Shown in pieces: positions 32,930 to 40,700 of a stretch of DNA of 64,000 nucleotides. A program made the translations under genes and the position numbers. The first letter of the stretch is position 1. Every line of letters begins with the position of its first letter. Source of the DNA: Elusimicrobiota bacterium (lineage in GTDB: Bacteria > Elusimicrobiota > Elusimicrobia > UBA1565 > UBA9628); contig JAGWUP010000008.1 of the NCBI GenBank assembly GCA_028868375.1, positions 68,751-132,750 on the forward strand, read 5' to 3'. The notes below the pieces were generated by a model that searched no databases, was not told where the DNA came from, and worked only from the letters and a program-made list of their open reading frames with translations.

Positions 32930-33843
32930 TGCCTGAGCCTCCGGGCGCGCCGGTGAAAGAAGCGGACGACGGGATCTATATAGGAAGTCCCCGCGGTGAC
33001 CCGTATCCAGTCCAAGCCGTAGAGCCGGAAGAGGCGCTCCAAGGCCGACAGGCGGGCGGCCTCCTTCAGGCGCGCGGCCTCCAGCGCGCTTCGATCGCGC
33101 CCGTTGAGCAGCAGGCGAGCGCCGGTCTCGGGGTCCTCCAGGTCCAGCCAGGCGCCCAAGGGCGGCAGGCGCTCCTCGCGCGGGTCCGCGATGACGACCG
33201 GGATGACGTCGTGCTTGAGGGCCGAGAGCTTCAGGGCCTTCTCGAAGGCCGGGCCTGCGGCCTCCTCCAGGCGGAAGTCCGAGATCAAGAAGACGATGCA
33301 GCGGCGCTTGAGCACGCGGTTGATGGTGTCGAGGACAGGAGAGAGGCGCGTGCCGCGCCGGCGCGGCTCGTAGGCCAGGACGTCGCGGATTAAGTGCAGG
33401 ACGTGGCGCCGCCCCTTCTTGGCCGGGACATGGCGCTCGATCTCCTCGGTGAACAGGAAGGAGCCGACCTTGTCGTTGTTCTGCAGCGCCGAGAAGGCGA
33501 GGACGGCGGAGAGCTCGGCGGCGACCTCCTTTTTCAGGCGCCCGGCCGTGCCGAAGAACTGCGAGCCGGACAGGTCGCAGGCGATCGCGACGGTCAACTC
33601 CCGCTCCTCGGTGTAGACGCGGACGTAGGGCTTGCCCACGCGCGCGGTGACGTTCCAGTCGATGGAGCGGATGTCGTCGCCCGGCACGTACTCGCGGACC
33701 TCGGCGAACTCCATGCCGCGTCCTTTAAAGACGCTCAGGTACTCCCCCGCGAAGGTCTCCGAGACCAGGCGCCCGGTCAGGATCTCGATGCGGCGGACCT
33801 GGGCCAGGACCTCGCGCGAAACCGTCGCGGCGGCCTCGCTCAC
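32926..33843 (-). CDS. DUF58 protein of the MoxR-Bat system
   Basis: A 305-residue DUF58 protein. The signature GMEFAEVREYVPGDDIRSID followed by WNVTARVGKPYVRVYTEER is fully conserved, and the rest is a vWA-like fold (IACDLSGSQFFGT; IVFLISDFRLEE). DUF58 proteins are partners of MoxR ATPases, which act as chaperones for vWA proteins. The start is GTG at 33843, overlapping the moxR stop (GTGA). Confidence 0.93.
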   Translation of the reverse strand: MSEAAATVSREVLAQVRRIEILTGRLVSETFAGEYLSVFKGRGMEFAEVREYVPGDDIRSIDWNVTARVGKPYVRVYTEERELTVAIACDLSGSQFFGTAGRLKKEVAAELSAVLAFSALQNNDKVGSFLFTEEIERHVPAKKGRRHVLHLIRDVLAYEPRRRGTRLSPVLDTINRVLKRRCIVFLISDFRLEEAAGPAFEKALKLSALKHDVIPVVIADPREERLPPLGAWLDLEDPETGARLLLNGRDRSALEAARLKEAARLSALERLFRLYGLDWIRVTAGTSYIDPVVRFFHRRARRLRH

Positions 33844-34832
33844 GGCACCTCGACGGCCTCGAAGAGGGACTGGATGACGTTCTCCGAGGTGACGTTCTCC
33901 GCCTCCGCCTCGTAGGTGACGATGATGCGGTGGCGCAGGACGTCGGCGCCGATGGACTTGACGTCCTCCGGGGTGACGTAGCCGCGGCCGTTGAGGAAGG
34001 CGAAGGCCTTCGCCGCCTGGGCCAGGGCGATGGTGGCGCGGGGGCTGGCCCCGTAGGCGATCAGGCTCTTGAAGCGCTCCAGCTTATGGGCGGCGGGCTC
34101 CCGCGTGGCGAAGACCAGCTCCACGATGTAGTTCTTGATCTTCTCGTCGATGTAGATCTGGGAGACGACCCGTCTTGCCCGCTCGATCTGCTGCGGCGTG
34201 GCCACCTTGGCCGGCGACGGCGCGCCGGCGGCGCCGGCCATGCGCTCTAAGATGGCGCGCTCCTCCGCCTTGGTCGGGTAGGTGACGCGGACCTTCAGCA
34301 TGAAGCGGTCCACCTGCGCCTCCGGCAGCGGGTAGGTGCCCTCCTGCTCGATGGGATTCTCGGTGGCCAGGACCAGGAAGAGCTCCGGCAGGGGGTAGGT
34401 GTCGTTGCCGATGGTGACGCGGCGCTCCTGCATGGCCTCCAGCAGCGCGCTCTGGACCTTGGCCGGGGCGCGGTTGATCTCGTCGGCCAGGATCAGGTTG
34501 GAGAAGAGCGGCCCCTTGCGCACCTTGAAGTCGGAGTCCTTCGGCGAGAAGATCAGGGTGCCGGTCAGGTCGGCCGGCAGCAGGTCCGGCGTGAATTGGA
34601 TGCGGGAGAAGCCCGCGTCGATGGCCTGCGCCAGGGTGCGGATCGTCAGGGTCTTGGCCAAGCCCGGCACCCCCTCCAAGAGCACGTGGCCGTCGGCCAA
34701 CAGCGCCGTCATCAGCCGCTCGACCATCTCGTCCTGGCCGACGATGACGCGCGCCACCTCGCGCTTGAGCTCCGCCACGAATGCGCTCTCGTCGGCGACC
34801 TTCTTGTTGATTTCCTTGATGCCCAGTTCCAT
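33840..34832 (-). CDS. MoxR-family AAA+ ATPase
   Basis: A 330-residue ATPase of the MoxR family. The Walker A region is the MoxR variant LLEGVPGLAKTLT; Walker B is LILADEINRAPAKVQSALLE; sensor and arginine regions TENPIEQEGTYPLPEAQVDR follow, all diagnostic. MoxR proteins fold or activate vWA proteins such as the BatA and BatB encoded downstream. The ATG at 34832 is preferred over a GTG at 34838 because GGAGG is placed 5 bases before it. Confidence 0.95.
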   Translation of the reverse strand: MELGIKEINKKVADESAFVAELKREVARVIVGQDEMVERLMTALLADGHVLLEGVPGLAKTLTIRTLAQAIDAGFSRIQFTPDLLPADLTGTLIFSPKDSDFKVRKGPLFSNLILADEINRAPAKVQSALLEAMQERRVTIGNDTYPLPELFLVLATENPIEQEGTYPLPEAQVDRFMLKVRVTYPTKAEERAILERMAGAAGAPSPAKVATPQQIERARRVVSQIYIDEKIKNYIVELVFATREPAAHKLERFKSLIAYGASPRATIALAQAAKAFAFLNGRGYVTPEDVKSIGADVLRHRIIVTYEAEAENVTSENVIQSLFEAVEVP

Positions 34833-34843
34833 GTTCACCTCCG

Positions 34844-35356
34844 CTATTGAGAGTCACCCTCGCGCCGCCGCCGCGCCTGCTCGACGGCCCGCTCGTAGTC
34901 CGCCCGCTCCGAGGCGGACAGCGACGAGAAATCGAGGCCCTTGCCGCGTTGCAGCGACTCCAGGCCGCGCAGGGCTTGAAGCCTTACTTCCGGCTCCGGG
35001 TCCGCCGCGGCCTTGGCCAGGGTGGGGGCGACCGAGACCTCGCCGGTTTGCGCCAGGGCCTCGAGCGCGGCCAGGCGGACGGCTTGGTCCGGATCGCGCA
35101 GGGCGGCCTGCTCGACGCGCTCAAGCGCCCCCGGGTCCTTGAGCTCCAAGAGCAGCCGCAGGGCGGCCCAGCGCGGACCGGCCTGACCGGAAGTCGCCAG
35201 CTGCCGGATATTTTCCAGCTGCGCGGGCGAAAACAAGGAAGCGGACGGCGCGGCGGCCCCGAGCCCGGCCTCCGCGCTCGGGCGGGCCCGCGGCCAGGCG
35301 CGGTAGGCGAGATAGGACGCCGAAAGCAGCCCCAGCGCCAGCAGCGCCCATTTCAT
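34844..35356 (-). CDS. Anchored HEAT-repeat protein 1
   Basis: A 170-residue protein with an N-terminal membrane helix (WALLALGLLSASYLAYRAW) and two or three HEAT-type repeats (DPDQAVRLAALEALAQTGE; DPEPEVRLQALRGLESLQ). It is similar in layout to the following gene and probably arose by duplication. It would present an alpha-solenoid at the periplasmic or cytoplasmic face next to the Bat complex. It is 12 bases upstream of moxR. Confidence 0.75.
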   Translation of the reverse strand: MKWALLALGLLSASYLAYRAWPRARPSAEAGLGAAAPSASLFSPAQLENIRQLATSGQAGPRWAALRLLLELKDPGALERVEQAALRDPDQAVRLAALEALAQTGEVSVAPTLAKAAADPEPEVRLQALRGLESLQRGKGLDFSSLSASERADYERAVEQARRRREGDSQ

Positions 35357-35362
35357 CTTGTT

Positions 35363-35950
35363 CTATTTCCCGCGCGCCGCTTTCTGGCGGCGCAGCTCCT
35401 CCTGCCGTCGCTGCTCGGCCAGGATCTCGGCCGTCTTCTTGTCCTGAAGGCTGTTGAGGGTCTTGAGGGCTTTCGTGCGGACCGACTCCTCCTCGTCCTT
35501 GAGGCATTCGGTGATGGCGGGAGCGGCCGAGTAGTCCCCGATCTTGTCCAGGGCGTCGAGGGCCTCGACGCGGACCGTCGGCTCCGGATCCTTGAGGGCC
35601 CAGATGATGTTCTGCGTGACCTCCCTGTCCTTGCGCTTGGAAAGCAGCTGGATGATCTTCTTGCGCAGCCCCGGATCGCTGTCCTTTTGAAGCTTGGAGA
35701 AAAGCAGGGGCAGGGCCTGCGGCGAGTTCATCTTGTCGAGCAGGACCAGGGCTTCCCAGCGCACCTGCGGATCGGGATCGTCGGTGGCTTTGATGATCTT
35801 GGCCTGCTGCGCCGCGTCGATGATCGGCTGCGGCTTGATGACGGTCGGCGGCGGCAGGGGCGGCGGCGGCGGGGGCGGCGGCGGCTTGAGCTCCCGGTAG
35901 GCCAGATAGCCGGAGACGACGAGGACTAAGATCAGCAGGACTTGCTTCAT
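35363..35950 (-). CDS. Anchored HEAT-repeat protein 2
   Basis: A 195-residue protein with a membrane helix (VLLILVLVVSGYLAYREL), a poly-proline stretch of about 16 residues (KPPPPPPPPPLPPP), and three HEAT repeats (DPDPQVRWEALVLLDK; DPEPTVRVEALDALDKIGD; DEEESVRTKALKTLNSL). The tail is charged. The proline rod may span part of the cell wall. Its start overlaps the amidotransferase stop (ATGA). Confidence 0.78.
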   Translation of the reverse strand: MKQVLLILVLVVSGYLAYRELKPPPPPPPPPLPPPTVIKPQPIIDAAQQAKIIKATDDPDPQVRWEALVLLDKMNSPQALPLLFSKLQKDSDPGLRKKIIQLLSKRKDREVTQNIIWALKDPEPTVRVEALDALDKIGDYSAAPAITECLKDEEESVRTKALKTLNSLQDKKTAEILAEQRRQEELRRQKAARGK

Positions 35951-36816
35951 GCGGCCGCCTCCATGCGCGGCAGCGGCGCTTGCGGCAGGCCCGAAAGCGC
36001 TCGGCGCGCCACCTCGATGCGGCCTGAGCGAAGCCGCATGGTCAAAAGCTCCGGCGGTCGCATCCGCGTCCAGCGCCCCCGGTCCATGTCCTCGCTGGCG
36101 ACGACGACCAATCCCGGCCTGCGCGAGACGCTCATCTGTCCCCAGGGCTGATCCGGGTTGCAGGCGCCGGAGAGAATGGAGCCCGGGACGGCCTGGTGGC
36201 AGACGGCGTAGAGGGTCTCGCCGTCGCTTAGCAGGGTGTTGACCGCCGAGTAGGGAGCGGTGAGGCCTGGATGCTCGCTTCGGCAGCCCTCCCAGAGCTC
36301 CCAAAGCTCGGCGAGGGCCGAGCGCAGCGCCCGCTCGAAGTCCCCCTCCCTGCGCAGGTGCTTGAGCAGGTGCCAGAAATAGACCTCGCTGTCGTTTTCG
36401 CCGCGCAGGCGGCTTCTTAGGCGGCCCAGGGCGCCCGCGGTCTCCTTCGGGATGTTGAGCGTGCCGTTGTGGGCGAAGAGCCAGCGCCCGTCGCTGAAGG
36501 GCTGGGCGTTGGCCTCGGTGAGAAGCCTGGCGCGGGGCAATCCCAGCGGGTTGGAGGCGGCGCGGATATGGCCGATGACGATTCTCGAGACCGCGGAGCG
36601 CGCGGCGCGCCGCAGCGCGTCCCGCTCTTCATAGATGGGCCGCCGGCTCTTGAGGACCAGGGCGCGGCCCCGCTCATGCCAGCCGACGCCCCAGCCGTCC
36701 TTTTGCAGGCAGCCCGCCTTCGCCCGGCTCTGCTCCAAGAGCGAGGCCGGCGCCTCCAGCAACAAATACGCCGCGTCGCGGGGCTCCGCGGAAAACTGCG
36801 CGAAGAGCCGGCACAT
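35947..36816 (-). CDS. Class II glutamine amidotransferase
   Basis: A 289-residue Ntn-hydrolase. Cys2, exposed after Met removal, is the nucleophile (MCRLFAQFS). GWGVGWHERGRALVLKSRRP, IVIGHIRAASNP and LFAHNGTLNI are the family's active-site segments, as in YafJ-type or EgtC-like amidotransferases. No synthase domain is attached, so the acceptor is unknown. The ATG at 36816 is used because it places Cys at position 2. A TTTAAT box ends 6 bp before it and CTGACC lies 18 bp further up, so the message may be leaderless. It opens the Bat operon. Confidence 0.85.
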   Translation of the reverse strand: MCRLFAQFSAEPRDAAYLLLEAPASLLEQSRAKAGCLQKDGWGVGWHERGRALVLKSRRPIYEERDALRRAARSAVSRIVIGHIRAASNPLGLPRARLLTEANAQPFSDGRWLFAHNGTLNIPKETAGALGRLRSRLRGENDSEVYFWHLLKHLRREGDFERALRSALAELWELWEGCRSEHPGLTAPYSAVNTLLSDGETLYAVCHQAVPGSILSGACNPDQPWGQMSVSRRPGLVVVASEDMDRGRWTRMRPPELLTMRLRSGRIEVARRALSGLPQAPLPRMEAAA

Positions 36817-36954
36817 GGCTCTATTAAAACAATTTTTGCGGGCTTGGGTCAGCATGGGTCGAAGGCCCTAATTTCGCGTAGGTCCATGGCTGGGCCCACT
36901 CGTATCCCAATGGCCCCTGTCTTCCTCGGTCCTTTGGGCGATCTTCTTTCTACC

Positions 36955-37494
36955 ATGACAGATAAACTTCTTCTCGCCTTGACGCTAGCCGCTTTCAGCG
37001 TTCCAGCCCGCGCGGGCGGCGACTTCCGGACGATAGCCGCCCCGATGCCGGTCCCCCCCTCATTGACGCCGCTGACGGGTATCGCCATAGGAGTGCAGCA
37101 GGCTCTCGACGCGGGACAAAAGCCGGCGGACGACGCGAAGGCGCTCGGCGCGGCGCCTCAAAGGCCGGTCAGCAGCGCGCCGCAGCGAGACGCGATCGAT
37201 AGGCCGCTGAGTTTCGGTCCGCGGCGCTTGCCTTCCCTCCAGTCTCCCCGGCCTCTTGGGACGGCGGCGGAGGCGATTGCCGGCCTGGAGAGCTGGTTGG
37301 TCGGAATTCGTGGACGGCATGCGCTCGCCCTGGACGTCGCGGTGGGCATAGTGGAGCAGCACGAAAAAGCGCAAAGCGCACGGCCGCATTTTGATCCAGA
37401 TTCCATCAATTGGGACCATGCCTCGGACGAGCCTCCGTTCAGTCGTCCTCACTTCGGCCAAGGGTTCGGCCACCAGATGCCGCCCTCTTTCTAG
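36955..37494 (+). CDS. Secreted protein of unknown function
   Basis: A 179-residue protein with a clear signal peptide (LLLALTLAAFSVPARA). No family is recognised. The mature part is Pro/Arg/Ala-rich with His near the end (GFGHQMPPSF), and one hydrophobic amphipathic stretch (GRHALALDVAVGIVEQH). The ATG at 36955 is chosen for the signal peptide; the upstream frame is antisense to the amidotransferase. The opposite-strand frame (37060-37473) lacks any such feature. Confidence 0.6.
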   Translation: MTDKLLLALTLAAFSVPARAGGDFRTIAAPMPVPPSLTPLTGIAIGVQQALDAGQKPADDAKALGAAPQRPVSSAPQRDAIDRPLSFGPRRLPSLQSPRPLGTAAEAIAGLESWLVGIRGRHALALDVAVGIVEQHEKAQSARPHFDPDSINWDHASDEPPFSRPHFGQGFGHQMPPSF

Positions 37495-37540
37495 GGCGCC
37501 GTCAATCTGACATAGCAGAGAGCCGGTGGGATCAGCGTCG

Positions 37541-37620
37541 CGGCTGCGCCCATGCCAGCCGATGTCCCGGCCGTCTTTCCGTAGGCAGCCCGCCTCTTCG
37601 CCAGGCTCTGCTCCGGCAGC
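37541..37620 (-). pseudogene. Relic of a second class II glutamine amidotransferase gene
   Basis: This 80-base piece aligns with 36665-36745 of the intact amidotransferase gene at roughly 80 percent identity with a one-base indel. Read leftward in one frame it gives AGCLRKDGRDIGWHGR, the counterpart of AGCLQKDGWGVGWHER in the intact protein, preceded after the frameshift by PEQSLAK (LEQSRAK). Nothing else of the gene is recognisable around it. Confidence 0.6.
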
Positions 37621-37716
37621 GCTGTCGAATTGGTTTGAGTAGGCTGAACGGGCCTATGAGGCTGGCGGCGGGCTGGCCGGCGATCGGTCAACTTGCAACA
37701 AGGCGGTCTTGTCTGC

Positions 37717-40700
37717 TCAGTCCGATTCGTCCAGGGACTCTTCCCACAATTCCTGATAGAGGGGGCAGGTCTCGAGCAACTGCTCCTGGGTGCCGACCGC
37801 GACGATCTGTCCATCCTCTAGAACCACGATTTGATCTGCGTCCTCAGTCGTCGTCAGGTTGTGGGCGACGACGAGCTTGGTGGGCGTGTAGCCGTCGCTG
37901 GTCTTGACCTCCCGCAAGGCTGTGACGACCCTGCGCTCGGTGTCCTTGTCGAGCGCCGCGGTGGCCTCGTCGAGAATGAGGACGGGAGCGCGGCGCAGCA
38001 GGGCGCGGACCAGCGCCACGCGCTGGCGCTGGCCGTCGGACAGCGATTGGCCCCTGCCGGTGACGCGGGTCTCCAGGCCTTCTGGGAATTTTTCCTCGTC
38101 AAAGACGAATTCGGCGCCGGCGGCCTTGATGGCTTGGCGCAGCTGCTCGTCGCTGACGTTTGTGCTGCCGTAGGTCAGGTTGTAGCGCAGCGTTTCGTTG
38201 AACAGCCAAGTTTCCTGGGAGACCTTCGCGACATCCCTGCTGAGGCTGTCAGCCGTGGCATCGGCGATATCCATCCCGTTGATCAGCACTTTGCCGCTCT
38301 GGGGCGCGACCAAGCGGTGCAAGAGCGCCAAGAGCGTGCTCTTGCCGGAGCCGGAGGGCCCGACGAAAGCCACAGTCTGTCCGGGCTCGATCGTCAAGTT
38401 GATGTTCTCCACTCCCGGGCCGCCGTGCCCATGGTGGAAGTCGACGTCCTCGAATTGGATGCGCGCGGGACCGGAAGGCAGCGGCCGCGCTCCTGGCCGA
38501 TCGCTGGTCGCCTTGCCTTCCGCCAGCACCTTGCGAATGAATTCCGTCTCGCCCCTGGCCTGCTTGTACGACAACCAAGTTTGGGAAAGGCCGCTCAAGC
38601 TGCCCTTGATGTAACCCGTGTAGATCGTCATCGCGGTGACCGCGCCGACGGTCAGCAGGGGGTGGAAGACCATCTCCCAGGCGCCGACGATGAAGATCAG
38701 GTATTTAGTGAAGAAATCGCTGACGGAGCTGGTCAACGCCCAGTTGGTCGCGATGTAGCGCGCGCGCTCCTGACCGACGGCGGCCAATGCGAAGGCTTTC
38801 TGGGCGTAGCGGCCTGCTTCCTGTCTTTCGGCGCCGAAGAGCTTGATGACGCGGACTTGATCGAGGAGCAGGTTGCCCAACTTCCCGACGTCCTGCCGCG
38901 CCTTCGAGTAAGTGCTTGAGCTTTTCTCGACCTTCGAGCCGAAGTAGCCGTTGGCCAGGCCCAACAGGGGAATCAAGGCCAGCACGAGGGCCACGATCGC
39001 GGCGTTGGCGTGCAGCATGAAATAGACGCTAAATCCCAGCATGACGATCTGGGGAACAAGCGAGACGCGCTGGTCGACGTTCTTGCTGGCGAGTGTCTCG
39101 GTATCGTCGTTGAGGCGCGCTCCTAGTCCTCCCGAGGAGTGTTCGTGGTGGAAGCTCAACGGCCGGTCGTGGAATAAGCCCATCAGCGTCTTGCGGATTT
39201 GCGCGGCGACGCGCGCCGAGAACGCCGGCTGTCGTCGTTGCGTCTGCCATGACAGCAAAGCGCCCAAGGCCGTAGCCGCCGTGATCGCAGCCGAAAGGCC
39301 CAGCAGCTCTGCCGAATGGGCATGCCAGGAGGTTTTCGCCGTCAGTTCCACCGTCTTGAGGAAGAGCTCGATCCAGCGGGCCGAGGCCATCTGGAGACCC
39401 GTTACCGCAGTCAGCAGCCCGCCAAGCCCCAGCACCGTAAGCAGCGGAACGAAGGGCTCGACCTGCCGGTCTCCCCGGATGAGATTTATGGCCGAGGCGC
39501 GGGTCTCCCCCATCGAGAGCTTGACGCGCTTAAGCCAGGCCCGCGCCCGCGCCATTCCATGGAGCGGGGCCTCGGCCTGGGGGCTGGATTCCGGGTTGGC
39601 TGCCGCTTGCTGCTCGGCGTTCGTCGCCTTCTTGGCGTGCGCCTCTCTTCGATTGGCGGCCCTGCTCGCGCGCCTGGCTTCCTTGCCGACGAGTTTTGCG
39701 TAGACTCCATCGAGGGCGAGAAGCTCTTGATGCGTGCCGCTCTCGATGACGCGCCCGGCCTTGAGCACGTAGATGCGGTCTGCGTGACGGACCGTGCTGA
39801 GGCGATGGGCGATGACGATGCGGGTTTGTCCGGCCGGCAGCGCATCGAGAGCTCGCTGGATGCCGGCTTCCGAGGCTTGGTCAAGCGAACGGGTGGCCTC
39901 GTCTAGGACCAGGACTCGGGGATCGCGCAGCAGGGCGCGGATGATGGCGATGCGCTGGCGTTCGCCGCCGGACAACCGCTTGCCTTCCTGGGCGTCGGTG
40001 TCCAATCCCTCCGGGAAACGCTTCTTGTCCGTCTCGAAGAAGCGGGCTCCGGCCATTTTGATTACTTGCTGCAGTTTCTCTTCCGAGACCTCCTTGTTTC
40101 CGAAGAGCATGTTCTCCCGGATCGTGCCTGGAAAGAGGCGCGTGTCCGAGGTGACGATGCCTACGCCGCCGAGTAGGCTTTGGCGCTGGGTGTCGAGGAT
40201 GTCCTGGCTGCCGACTAGAATTTTCCCGCCGTCCGGCTTCCAGAGACCCAGCAGCAGATTGACCAGGGTGCTTTTGCCGGAGCCCGTTTCGCCGACGATG
40301 CCGATCGTCTCGCCGGCGTTCGCCTGCAAGGACACGGACTGCAGGGCGGGCGCCTCTCGTCCGGGATAGGAGAAGCTGACGTCTTCGAAACGGACGCTCA
40401 GCGGTCCCTCCGGCAGCGGCCTAGCCTGCGGGGAGTCTTTACTGCGCTCGTGCAGCAGCATCTCTCGCGTGGCGGCGGTTTGGGCTTCGGCGGTCTTGTA
40501 GATCGTGTAGTAATGGGTCAGACCAAGAAAGGCGTAGAAGATAAAGTTGGCGAAACCTGCGAACTGCACGACTGTGGCCAAAGACAAGCCCGCCAAACTT
40601 CCAGCCACCAATAATCCGCCGGCGATGTAGACCCCGAACCTGGTGAAGAAGTCGGACAGGGAGCCCGTCAGCGTCGAATAGACGGATTGGACGCGGGCAT

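Noticed and set aside
37060-37473. Leftward 137-codon frame opposite the secreted orphan
   Set aside because: The rightward frame has a signal peptide; this one is Arg-rich shadow sequence.
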